Shown piece by piece: positions 56,458-63,843 of a stretch of DNA of 64,000 nt. The position numbers and the translations under genes were made by a program. The DNA comes from a virus, in IMG/VR virus record IMGVR_UViG_3300012582_000194, positions 124,001 to 188,000 of that record; one strand, written 5' to 3'. Under the pieces are notes generated by a model. It was not told where the DNA came from. It was given only the letters and a program-made list of their open reading frames with translations, and searched no databases. Numbering within the stretch: the stretch's first letter is position 1; each line of letters starts with the position of its first letter.

Positions 56458-56485
56458 AAACATTATGGTATATTTTTTCTATAAT
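56458..56485 (+). promoter_or_regulatory. Phage-type promoter AAACATT-N15-TATAAT
   Basis: AAACATT 56458-56464, TATAAT 56480-56485; ATG at 56492. Confidence 0.65.
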
Positions 56486-56491
56486 TAGTCT

Positions 56492-56722
56492 ATGGATGAA
56501 GGTGATATATTAATAGTTAAAACTGATATGTTTTTAGGTATACCTAAACATAGTAAAGTTATTATACATAATCGTCATACAACTATAATTAGTAGCTATA
56601 GAATTAATAGTTATATACTTAAATATGGTGATGATTATTCAAGGGTAATTAGTGATAGCGAATTATGTAATTTTTGGACTGCTATAGAATACAGAAAATT
56701 TAAAATAGAAGAACTATTATGA
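56492..56722 (+). CDS. Group D small protein, shared tail
   Basis: 76 residues; MDEGDILIVKTDMFLGIPKHSKVII, FWTAIEYRKFKIEELL. Starts the second small-protein operon. Confidence 0.6.
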   Translation: MDEGDILIVKTDMFLGIPKHSKVIIHNRHTTIISSYRINSYILKYGDDYSRVISDSELCNFWTAIEYRKFKIEELL

Positions 56723-56934
56723 TAGAAGGTGATATACTAATACTTAAATGTGATATGTTTTTAGATATACCTAAGTATACTAAGGTTACTATTTATAGAT
56801 GTTTAACAACAATTAATCGTTGTATAATTGATATTGATAATGGTGCTATGAAAGCTATGATACAAGAAAAAGAATTAAGTTATTTCTGGAAATTAGCAGA
56901 GTATAGACAACATAAAATAAAAGATTTAATATAA
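56719..56934 (+). CDS. Group D small protein, shared tail
   Basis: 71 residues; MIEGDILILKCDMFLDIPKYTKVTI, FWKLAEYRQHKIKDLI. Very close to its upstream neighbour. Confidence 0.6.
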   Translation: MIEGDILILKCDMFLDIPKYTKVTIYRCLTTINRCIIDIDNGAMKAMIQEKELSYFWKLAEYRQHKIKDLI

Positions 56935-57293
56935 TGACTAGTATAGAGCTTATAGAGAAAATGAAAGGATTTAAATATTTAGAAGAAATATTAAATCAAG
57001 AAATAGAAAAAATGAATCGTTTTTTTGCATATGTTATATTAGATAATCAATGGAATCAAATAGAGTTTAGTCATTATAATGTTGATGATAGAAATTGTAA
57101 TAATTATTTAAGTATATACCTAAATTGTTTAATACAAAATGACTGTATGAATGATGACGAATTACCACATATGATTATATTATTAGATTATACTAACGAA
57201 GAATCTTTTAACGAAAAATATCATATCATGTTAATGAATAAGGAGTCTATAATAAAGGCTTATAAGAGGAAGTATATTATAGAGAATGTTTAA
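56934..57293 (+). CDS. Hypothetical protein with tail variant
   Basis: 119 residues, helical, different body; ends KAYKRKYIIENV. TAATG overlap at its start. Confidence 0.6.
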   Translation: MTSIELIEKMKGFKYLEEILNQEIEKMNRFFAYVILDNQWNQIEFSHYNVDDRNCNNYLSIYLNCLIQNDCMNDDELPHMIILLDYTNEESFNEKYHIMLMNKESIIKAYKRKYIIENV

Positions 57294-57303
57294 CCTCCTT
57301 TCT
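57293..57303 (+). repeat. ACCTCCTTTCT copy 3
   Basis: Overlaps the TAA of the preceding gene and ends 2 nt before the next ATG (57306). Confidence 0.6.
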
Positions 57304-57305
57304 AT

Positions 57306-57641
57306 ATGGAAATAAATTTACACATCTCTTACAATTTGGGTATAAACTATAACTATAAAAGAAGTGATACTATAGTAAAAGTTATTGACTATCCTTTGAA
57401 TAAGGGTTTAAATGATAAAGGATATTATATAGATGTTTATAGCTATAATGTATGTAGAGAAACAATTATGGACATATTGAAGCTTGATAATATAAAATAT
57501 ACTACAATTAGAATTATGGCTAATAAGCTTCTAATAAACAATAAATCAACATCAATATTAAAGTATGTAACTGTTTATATTAGTAATATTGATTATTACA
57601 GAACTTGGAATAGAAAAACTATAATAGAAGAACTAATATGA
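57306..57641 (+). CDS. Hypothetical protein with shared tail
   Basis: 111 residues, beta-rich with many Tyr; ends WNRKTIIEELI. Its ATG lies 2 nt after the 16S-tail-like repeat and has no purine-rich leader. Alternative start not evident. Confidence 0.6.
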   Translation: MEINLHISYNLGINYNYKRSDTIVKVIDYPLNKGLNDKGYYIDVYSYNVCRETIMDILKLDNIKYTTIRIMANKLLINNKSTSILKYVTVYISNIDYYRTWNRKTIIEELI

Positions 57642-57871
57642 ATGTTGGAGATATACTAATAGCTAAAGATAATGAATTATTTATAAAAGGGTTATCGAAA
57701 TATGATAAACTTATCATATTAGATAAGTATTCTACATTTTCATTATATAGACTTGATAGCATTAATATGGATGTAAGTATTTTTTCTATGATATTTACTA
57801 AAAGTGAATTAGAATTTCATTTTTGGACATTAGCAGAATATAGAAAACTTATTATAGAAGACTTAATATGA
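57638..57871 (+). CDS. Group D small protein, shared tail
   Basis: 77 residues; MNVGDILIAKDNELF, LSKYDKLIIL, FWTLAEYRKLIIEDLI. Confidence 0.6.
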   Translation: MNVGDILIAKDNELFIKGLSKYDKLIILDKYSTFSLYRLDSINMDVSIFSMIFTKSELEFHFWTLAEYRKLIIEDLI

Positions 57872-58086
57872 AATATGGTGATGTATTAATAGCTAAAGAT
57901 ACAGAATTACCTGGTATATCTAAATATGATAAAGTTGTTATTACTTATATGTATTCTGATAATACTAATTTTTATTATAAAATTGAATGTGACGTGGATA
58001 CTATGATACTTCATGAGAAAGATATACCATATTATTTTTGGACATTATCAGAGTATCGAAAACTTATCATAAAAGATTTAATATAG
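57868..58086 (+). CDS. Group D small protein, shared tail
   Basis: 72 residues; MKYGDVLIAKDTELPGISKYDKVVI, FWTLSEYRKLIIKDLI. The pair with its neighbour indicates recent tandem duplication. Confidence 0.6.
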   Translation: MKYGDVLIAKDTELPGISKYDKVVITYMYSDNTNFYYKIECDVDTMILHEKDIPYYFWTLSEYRKLIIKDLI

Positions 58087-58093
58087 AGAAATT

Positions 58094-58321
58094 ATGTACA
58101 AGAAAGGAGATGTTCTATTATATAAATTGGATAGTAGAGGAATTAAGAAAGGTGAGAGATTCTATATAAAAGATGTCACTATAAGTAGTGGAGGAGGAGT
58201 ATATTACCATGTTTCTGATAAAGGTAGTTATACGTATACATTTACCGATGAAAATATTCATGATAAATTTATTACATTAGAGGAGCATAGAAAACTTATT
58301 ATTAAAGAGATAATAGATTAG
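58094..58321 (+). CDS. Group D small protein, shared tail
   Basis: 75 residues; MYKKGDVLLYKLDSRG, IKKGERFYIKDV, ending EEHRKLIIKEIID. AAGGAGAT inside its first codons is one of few SD-like strings. Confidence 0.6.
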   Translation: MYKKGDVLLYKLDSRGIKKGERFYIKDVTISSGGGVYYHVSDKGSYTYTFTDENIHDKFITLEEHRKLIIKEIID

Positions 58322-58370
58322 CAGAAAACTTAATTAAATAATACAGTATAATAATAAAGATAAAAAAGAT

Positions 58371-58631
58371 ATGAGTAAGTTAAAATTTAAAAGCGACATT
58401 AATTCTATAGTTAAGAATGATAGAATTACATTTTGGGTAAATGCTGCATGTTCAGTAGTTGGTACAATTCTTTTGTTAAAAGGGCATTTCTATATTTTAC
58501 CTTATATACTTGTAATGGTATTAGGTATATTTTTAGATAAAGAAAATACTGATAAAAAATATGTGAGAATGTATAATATTGCTTTATGTTTAGTAATTGG
58601 TTTAACAATGGTTTATCAATTATTATTTTAA
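58371..58631 (+). CDS. Two-helix membrane protein
   Basis: 86 residues; helices at about 20-36 and 40-55 plus a third near the C-terminus (ALCLVIGLTMVYQLLF). No shared tail. Unknown function. Confidence 0.6.
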   Translation: MSKLKFKSDINSIVKNDRITFWVNAACSVVGTILLLKGHFYILPYILVMVLGIFLDKENTDKKYVRMYNIALCLVIGLTMVYQLLF

Positions 58632-58705
58632 TGACTACATTAGAAAACATAGTAAATATTAGCAATACTTTATCATGGCGAGATATAGATAAATTTTACA
58701 GGTAG
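58631..58705 (+). CDS. 24-residue ORF
   Basis: TAATG overlap with the previous stop; ends SWRDIDKFYR. Possibly a truncated gene. Confidence 0.3.
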   Translation: MTTLENIVNISNTLSWRDIDKFYR

Positions 58706-58742
58706 AATAGTTTAAGTATAAGTGATTCTAAGAAATGATATT

Positions 58743-59063
58743 ATGATTGAAAAAGGAGATATAGTAATATCATATTCAAATGTATATGTTTATTTGAGAA
58801 GTATAGAAAATACAATGGGTGTTATTTATGATTACTTATATATTGCAGAATTTAATTCTACATTTACAGATGTTTCATTATCAACATTAAGAACGTATGA
58901 ATTACGTGATGATAAGTTATCTGATACTGAAATATTAGAATTATCAAAATTTCTATTTAAAACAAAGAAATATATGGAAGTTTCGAGTGCTATAGAATAT
59001 CATGATGTTCCTAATAAATTGATTAATATTAGAGAGAGAAATTTAAAATGGTTATTAGAATAA
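58743..59063 (+). CDS. Hypothetical protein with tail variant
   Basis: 106 residues from the ATG at 58743. MIEKGDIVISYSN start like group D, then a longer body; ends IRERNLKWLLE. Confidence 0.6.
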   Translation: MIEKGDIVISYSNVYVYLRSIENTMGVIYDYLYIAEFNSTFTDVSLSTLRTYELRDDKLSDTEILELSKFLFKTKKYMEVSSAIEYHDVPNKLINIRERNLKWLLE

Positions 59064-59067
59064 AGGT

Positions 59068-59298
59068 ATGTTTAAAAAAGTATTCTATTTTAAGGATAAT
59101 ATTAAATCAGAAGTTAACTGTGAATCTATTTTTCATAGTATAATAATAAAATATTTTAATAAGGATATTGAGTTTTATGAAACATCTATAGATAGTTATC
59201 CTTTTGTATATACTGATGCTGGATTATTTGATTTGGCTTATAATAATATTCCAAGAGTTCACATAAAAAGAAAGAAAATAATAGAAGACTTGTTATGA
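59068..59298 (+). CDS. Hypothetical protein with shared tail
   Basis: 76 residues; MFKKVFYFKDNIKSEVN, ending IKRKKIIEDLL. ATGA overlap with the next gene. Confidence 0.6.
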   Translation: MFKKVFYFKDNIKSEVNCESIFHSIIIKYFNKDIEFYETSIDSYPFVYTDAGLFDLAYNNIPRVHIKRKKIIEDLL

Positions 59299-59564
59299 TA
59301 GAGAGAAGATTTAATTCAGGTTTTAAACCAGGTGATAGAGTTAAAGTAAACTATAAGATGGTTAGTAAAGGACAATTACTAACTGTTAGAGATAAAATTT
59401 TAACAGTGAAAGAGGTTAAGCATCACATTAGTCATTATTGGATAGTTTACTTTGTAGAGGAAAATAAATTTTATGAATTGGATAAAGGGTTATTAAATAT
59501 TCTATTAATTAAAGTAGATATTAGAGATGATAGAAGATTAAGAATTAGTTCATTGAAATTATAG
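59295..59564 (+). CDS. SH3-like small protein with tail variant
   Basis: 89 residues; FKPGDRVKVNYKMVSKGQLLTV, a KOW/SH3-like beginning, ending DDRRLRISSLKL. Resembles the opposite-strand family at 59.8-62.6 kb in its GDRV turn. Confidence 0.6.
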   Translation: MIERRFNSGFKPGDRVKVNYKMVSKGQLLTVRDKILTVKEVKHHISHYWIVYFVEENKFYELDKGLLNILLIKVDIRDDRRLRISSLKL

Positions 59565-59608
59565 TTTCCAATTCTTTATTTAGTCTATCTGTTGCTCCAA
59601 GTATGTAA

Positions 59609-59619
59609 ACCTCCTTTCT
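59609..59619 (+). repeat. ACCTCCTTTCT copy 4
   Basis: Intergenic, 45 nt after the last gene of the operon; no plus-strand gene follows. Confidence 0.6.
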
Positions 59620-59635
59620 TTTTATGTGATATATA

Positions 59636-59815
59636 TTATTTTAAATTTTTTCTATCATATTCATCTCTTTTCTTTAGTGAATATTTAATAACAAAATACT
59701 GCATAATTGGAAATATTGTAAGTTCAATACCTAGCATTATATAATTCTTCTGTGATAGCATAGGTATTGCACAGTAAATAGTTGTTAGTATTATTACTGG
59801 GTAGAAATGTTTCAT
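59636..59815 (-). CDS. 59-residue membrane protein
   Basis: Two hydrophobic segments (MKHFYPVIILTTIYCAIPML and IELTIFPIMQYFVI), then a basic tail ending KKRDEYDRKNLK. Last gene of the long minus-strand run from 63817. Confidence 0.5.
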   Translation of the reverse strand: MKHFYPVIILTTIYCAIPMLSQKNYIMLGIELTIFPIMQYFVIKYSLKKRDEYDRKNLK

Positions 59816-59819
59816 ATTA

Positions 59820-60116
59820 TTAAATATTTAGATTGTTTATTTTAGATAATCTATTATTTAGAGTATTGTTTATTTGGAATATATCTTCAGAGTATTTACA
59901 AATTGACCAACCATAACCATTTGTATCTTGTATAGCGAAATGTGGTGTATAACCTTCTTTGTGAATATACTCTATATTTTTTATAGTTAGAGTATACGGA
60001 TATTTGACTTTATTCATACCGTATATACCACCAGCACAATTTGACCAACTATATGGATATTTTAGTATAGTTACTCTATCACCTGCTTTTAAATCTGCAA
60101 ATTTTAAATAACTCAT
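59820..60116 (-). CDS. Family F protein 1 (GDRVTIL type)
   Basis: 98 residues from the ATG at 60116. FADLKAGDRVTILKYPYSW, KYPYTLTIKNI, HFAIQDTNGYGWSI, ending NRLSKINNLNI. Family F comprises five such proteins; SH3-like beta pattern, function unknown. Confidence 0.65.
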   Translation of the reverse strand: MSYLKFADLKAGDRVTILKYPYSWSNCAGGIYGMNKVKYPYTLTIKNIEYIHKEGYTPHFAIQDTNGYGWSICKYSEDIFQINNTLNNRLSKINNLNI

Positions 60117-60117
60117 A

Positions 60118-60534
60118 TTAGTCAATTAATTTCCATTTTTTAATTTCGAACTGTTTGAATTCTGTAGCTGTATCTTCGGTTATATTAATTTTTCTCCATT
60201 GATAAGTACTGCTATAAATAAACCAAGCCACATCATAGTTATTACCATCAGATACAAGTACATCTATTCCTTCAGGTGGATAAGTATCATAGTTATTGAT
60301 TTCAATATCAATCCATTTAACAATATCTTTTTTAAGGATTTGTTGTTTCTTGTCTTTGATGATAGAGTATGTAGTTCTATAAGGTTGATAGTTTACGTGA
60401 GCATCAACACGTTCATCATCAATATAGAATTCGGGAAGGACTTTTCTAATACCTTCAGGTAAACCAGGTGATTGTTTATAAACCTCTAATAGGATTCTAT
60501 TATCAGGTAGATTATGTGTGATAGTGAAATTCAT
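60118..60534 (-). CDS. DUF551-like C-terminal domain protein
   Basis: 138 residues. The C-terminal half (YPPEGIDVLVSDGNNYDVAW, then WRKINI and KKWKLI) has the pattern of DUF551-type proteins of phages and prophages; the N-terminal half is a beta domain. Function unknown. Confidence 0.6.
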   Translation of the reverse strand: MNFTITHNLPDNRILLEVYKQSPGLPEGIRKVLPEFYIDDERVDAHVNYQPYRTTYSIIKDKKQQILKKDIVKWIDIEINNYDTYPPEGIDVLVSDGNNYDVAWFIYSSTYQWRKINITEDTATEFKQFEIKKWKLID

Positions 60535-60535
60535 A

Positions 60536-60700
60536 TTAGTATTCCCAAATGGTTAATATATCGTCTAATTTATCATCAATTTTGTATAGCGTTCTATTAT
60601 CCAATTTTTCTTCAAATTCTTCGGATAGATATTTTTTTATTTTATCTAATTTATTGTTGATGATGAACAATTTGATTTGTTCTTCTTTAGTTAGTGCCAT
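60536..60700 (-). CDS. 54-residue helical protein
   Basis: MALTKEEQIKLFIINNKLDK, highly charged helices, ends LTIWEY. Short gaps to both neighbours support it as a real gene. Confidence 0.5.
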   Translation of the reverse strand: MALTKEEQIKLFIINNKLDKIKKYLSEEFEEKLDNRTLYKIDDKLDDILTIWEY

Positions 60701-60701
60701 A

Positions 60702-60995
60702 TTATATGTTTAAGTTCTCTATTCTATTTTTTCTATTAATTAAAATATTGTTTCTTTGAAATAAAAATACAGTTTCACTATTAATAGCCCAACCAAAACC
60801 ATTAGTATCTTTTATAGCAATATGTGGCATCCAAGCATATCTATTATACGTTATATTATCTATCGTTAGTAGATATGGATATTTAACTTTATATCGTTTA
60901 TCTATACCACCAGCTGCACTAGACCAACTATTTGGATAATTTAAGATAGTTACACTATCCCCAACTTTTAAGTCTTTAAAATGTAAATAGTTCAT
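60702..60995 (-). CDS. Family F protein 2
   Basis: 97 residues; FKDLKVGDSVTILNYPNSW, KYPYLLTIDNI, HIAIKDTNGFGWAI, ending INRKNRIENLNI. Confidence 0.65.
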   Translation of the reverse strand: MNYLHFKDLKVGDSVTILNYPNSWSSAAGGIDKRYKVKYPYLLTIDNITYNRYAWMPHIAIKDTNGFGWAINSETVFLFQRNNILINRKNRIENLNI

Positions 60996-61279
60996 TCTTC
61001 AATATTTAAGTTGTCTATTCTATTTTTTCTATCGTTTAGAACATCGTTCTTTTCAAATAGATGATATGTTCTTCTATTAATTGACCAACAATAACCATCT
61101 GTGTCATCTATGGATATAGCTAAATGTGTACCACCACATCCTATATCACATATTTTATTTATAATAAAGGTGTATGGATATTTTAACTTTCCATTATTAA
61201 ACCAATCCCATAAAGGAGGTTCACATAGAATAGTTACTCTATCGCCTACTTTTAAATCGGTGCAATTTAAATCTATCAT
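60992..61279 (-). CDS. Family F protein 3
   Basis: 95 residues; CTDLKVGDRVTILCEPP, KYPYTFIINKI, HLAISIDDTDGYCWSI, ending NDRKNRIDNLNIEE. ATGA overlap with copy 2. Confidence 0.65.
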   Translation of the reverse strand: MIDLNCTDLKVGDRVTILCEPPLWDWFNNGKLKYPYTFIINKICDIGCGGTHLAISIDDTDGYCWSINRRTYHLFEKNDVLNDRKNRIDNLNIEE

Positions 61280-61530
61280 TTATTTGAATTCTTTTGAATA
61301 ATTCTTTCTAACTTTTTAAAATTTTTTACAATAGTTCTTTCTACTTGAGATAATGCGGTATCAATTTTAGAATCATCCATGTTATCTACAACTTGATGGT
61401 AGGTAAGTTCATCTATATTATCAGAAGGCTTTTTATACATTCGTTTAAATAGATTTATTTGTGGTTCTGTACATTGGAATAGTAATCTCTTTAGAGTATC
61501 CTTTCCAAATTTAGCTAATGTTTGATTCAT
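61276..61530 (-). CDS. Helical hypothetical protein
   Basis: 84 residues, all-helical, with two basic ends (KFGKDTLKRLLFQ, NFKKLERIIQKNSNK). Sits between family F members but is unrelated to them. Confidence 0.55.
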   Translation of the reverse strand: MNQTLAKFGKDTLKRLLFQCTEPQINLFKRMYKKPSDNIDELTYHQVVDNMDDSKIDTALSQVERTIVKNFKKLERIIQKNSNK

Positions 61531-61792
61531 TTAAGTTGTTTATTCTATTTTTTCTATCATTTAAAACATTATTTTTTCCAACTAGATTGTAATTAATTTC
61601 ATCAATTAACCAACTACGATTATCATTATCTTTAACAAGTATTCTCGTTTCATTAAAAGTATTTACACGTAATATATATTCTATAATAAATGTATAAGGA
61701 TAAACTAATACATTTCCATAGAAAGTAGGTTTGTTTGGGATAGTTACTCTATCACCAATTTTTAAATCATTAATAAAGTTTGAATATGTCAT
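61511..61792 (-). CDS. Family F protein 4
   Basis: 93 residues; INDLKIGDRVTIPNKP, VYPYTFIIEYI, ILVKDNDNRSWLI, ending NDRKNRINNLNESNIS. The extra codons overlap the start of 61276-61530. Confidence 0.65.
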   Translation of the reverse strand: MTYSNFINDLKIGDRVTIPNKPTFYGNVLVYPYTFIIEYILRVNTFNETRILVKDNDNRSWLIDEINYNLVGKNNVLNDRKNRINNLNESNIS

Positions 61793-61793
61793 A

Positions 61794-62273
61794 TTAAAAT
61801 AGTCTAACTTCGTCTATTGGAACTTTATAGAAATCTTTTAGAATACCTTTTACAATTAAATCAAATTTTCTATTACCACCATAAAGTTCTATATCAGTTT
61901 TTTGATTTAAAGACGTAGTATCAATACCCATTCTTCTTGGATGTAAATAGAATTTCTTTTCTTGTATAAGATATTCCATAACGATAACACCATTCTTTCT
62001 ATATTCTTTTACAATATAAGGCTCTTCACCTTCATCAGTTATTTCTTCATCTCTTTCTGTAATAACTAAGTCTTTGATTAATTTAATGAAATAATTTTTG
62101 AAGGATTCTTTCTCATTATCTTCAACAACAACTTCTTCTGTTTTAGGCACATCTTTAGAATTGATGTTTTGTAATTCAGATATAACTTGTTTTATTGCAA
62201 GTTTAGCAGTTTCTAAATCACCATCTTCAATTCTTTTAATAGATATATTTAATATTTTAGTTAGATGTTTCAT
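61794..62273 (-). CDS. Hypothetical protein, N-terminus loosely packaged-type
   Basis: 159 residues; MKHLTKILNISIKRIEDGD lacks the Phe-Glu core, so capsid targeting is doubtful. An acidic middle (ERDEEITDEGEEPY) precedes a beta-rich end. Overlaps family F copy 5 by 17 nt. Confidence 0.55.
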   Translation of the reverse strand: MKHLTKILNISIKRIEDGDLETAKLAIKQVISELQNINSKDVPKTEEVVVEDNEKESFKNYFIKLIKDLVITERDEEITDEGEEPYIVKEYRKNGVIVMEYLIQEKKFYLHPRRMGIDTTSLNQKTDIELYGGNRKFDLIVKGILKDFYKVPIDEVRLF

Positions 62274-62568
62274 TGTTTATATTATTTATTTTATTTTTTC
62301 TATTTTCAATAATAGAATTTCTTGTGAAGATTTCTGCATTATCATTAATTATTGCCCAACCAAAACCATTAGTATCTTGTATAGCTAAATGAGGTAAGTA
62401 TTGCTTATTTCTATTTTGGTGAGATACACTTTTTATAGTTAATGTATATGGGTATTCAACTTTATCAACACCATATGTTCCACCATCAAGATGTGAATAT
62501 ACGTATGGTTCTTTTAGTATAGTTACTCTATCACCTGGTTTTAAGTCTATAAAACTTAAATAGCTCAT
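62257..62568 (-). CDS. Family F protein 5
   Basis: 103 residues; FIDLKPGDRVTILKEPYVY, EYPYTLTIKSV, HLAIQDTNGFGWAI, then ENRKNKINNINNETSN. Confidence 0.65.
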   Translation of the reverse strand: MSYLSFIDLKPGDRVTILKEPYVYSHLDGGTYGVDKVEYPYTLTIKSVSHQNRNKQYLPHLAIQDTNGFGWAIINDNAEIFTRNSIIENRKNKINNINNETSN

Positions 62569-62569
62569 A

Positions 62570-62980
62570 TTATTTAATTAAGTTGAGTGCTTCATATAAT
62601 GCTTTTTCTAATGCTTCTTCATAGCTATTAAAGCCAATTTCATTTTCTCTATTAATAAAAGCGAAGAACATTTTAGGATTAATAAAATAATGAAAATATG
62701 CTTTTGAATTTTCATCCATGCTATCTTCCGCAAACGGTATAATTACTATTTGAATATCATGGACATCTCTTAGATATGCTTGTAGTACTGATTGTACAGG
62801 TGCTAAATATCTAAAATCTATTCTATAATCTTCTTCTTGTATTTCACCATTTTTATACGTACCATTTTCTTCGTCTTCATAATATCCAGGTACATAATCC
62901 GTAGAAGGCTTACCATTTGGTTTAAAACCTTTTTCTTTAGCTAATTTAGCTGTTTGAAATGATGTTAATTTTTCACTCAT
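62570..62980 (-). CDS. Conserved phage hypothetical protein (TAKLAKEKGF type)
   Basis: 136 residues from the ATG at 62980. LTSFQTAKLAKEKGF at the N-terminus, LAPVQSVLQAYLRDVHDIQI mid-protein and YEEALEKALYEALNLI at the end form a pattern common in phages of Bacteroidetes. Function unknown. Confidence 0.65.
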   Translation of the reverse strand: MSEKLTSFQTAKLAKEKGFKPNGKPSTDYVPGYYEDEENGTYKNGEIQEEDYRIDFRYLAPVQSVLQAYLRDVHDIQIVIIPFAEDSMDENSKAYFHYFINPKMFFAFINRENEIGFNSYEEALEKALYEALNLIK

Positions 62981-62982
62981 AA

Positions 62983-63339
62983 TTACATTAAATAGTCTAA
63001 CAATTTGTATACACATCTTTCGTTTGCAATGATTCTCAAATCATGAATGTCTAAGATGGTAATATTATATTCTTTGGAGAGTCTTTCTTTTAGAAGAACT
63101 GTATTAGTATAGACTAATGTTTTATAGCCTCTAAGCTTACAGAAGTTAATACCACGAAGAATATTATAATGAGTCATTCTAGGTTGATTCCATGACTTAA
63201 TTTGTTCTTCTTGTCGTATTCTATAACCTGCTTTAGTTAAAGCTTCTATAATTAAAGGAATAGCATCACCTTTATGATAATAGTCTAAATGTGTTTTCAT
63301 AATTAATCCAACTTTTGAAATTAAATGTGGTGTAATCAT
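62983..63339 (-). CDS. Hypothetical protein
   Basis: 118 residues if the ATG at 63339 is used (3 nt after the upstream stop); 63300 (MKTHLDYYHKGDAIPL) is an alternative. Basic alpha/beta protein, no family recognised. Confidence 0.55.
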   Translation of the reverse strand: MITPHLISKVGLIMKTHLDYYHKGDAIPLIIEALTKAGYRIRQEEQIKSWNQPRMTHYNILRGINFCKLRGYKTLVYTNTVLLKERLSKEYNITILDIHDLRIIANERCVYKLLDYLM

Positions 63340-63342
63340 AGT

Positions 63343-63591
63343 TTACTTATTAAGTTTTCTATATTCACAAAATTTACAATTTCCTTTATGGGTAAAAGTT
63401 GTATGAGATGATCCTGGGTCAGATAGTAAATATTCACAGCTATCATAGTCAATGACTTTAGTATCCTTGATAAAATCATTGACTATTTTTTGTTTACGTT
63501 CAATTTTTTCTTTTTCAATATCTCTTTCGACATCCTGTCCACAGGAAATTAAAGTTGTGATGATTCCTATTATTAATAGTAGTTTTTTCAT
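63343..63591 (-). CDS. Small lipoprotein
   Basis: 82 residues from the ATG at 63591: MKKLLLIIGIITTLIS-C gives a lipobox. The C-terminus has paired Cys (GNCKFCEYRKL). Predicted periplasmic, membrane-anchored. Confidence 0.65.
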   Translation of the reverse strand: MKKLLLIIGIITTLISCGQDVERDIEKEKIERKQKIVNDFIKDTKVIDYDSCEYLLSDPGSSHTTFTHKGNCKFCEYRKLNK

Positions 63592-63604
63592 AATGCTATT
63601 TGAT

Positions 63605-63817
63605 TTATTTTTTATCAATTAACCATAGTAATACTATGAATAAGGGAACATACAAGAAAAGGAATAGATTACTTAGATGAAAAGTATCTATCATAAATGG
63701 TATTAAAAAAAGAACTAATACAAATAGAGCAACTATAGCAATAATTGCCATTGCTGTAAATAATATACCTATGGATGTTTTTGTAGAATCATAGAGTGAG
63801 TTGAGTATATTTTTCAT
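63605..63817 (-). CDS. Two-helix membrane protein
   Basis: 70 residues; helices at about 16-40 and 49-66, basic end WLIDKK. First gene of the minus-strand run 63817-59636. Confidence 0.6.
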   Translation of the reverse strand: MKNILNSLYDSTKTSIGILFTAMAIIAIVALFVLVLFLIPFMIDTFHLSNLFLFLYVPLFIVLLWLIDKK

Positions 63818-63843
63818 ATTTTAGTTATAGTTTATCTAATATA

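Noticed and set aside
59625-59635. Minus-strand late-type box near ATATATATTA
   Set aside because: No minus-strand gene starts downstream of it within reach; probably AT-rich chance.
61204-61216. AAAGGAGGTTCAC as a plus-strand Shine-Dalgarno
   Set aside because: It is coding sequence of a minus-strand family F protein and no plus-strand gene follows.
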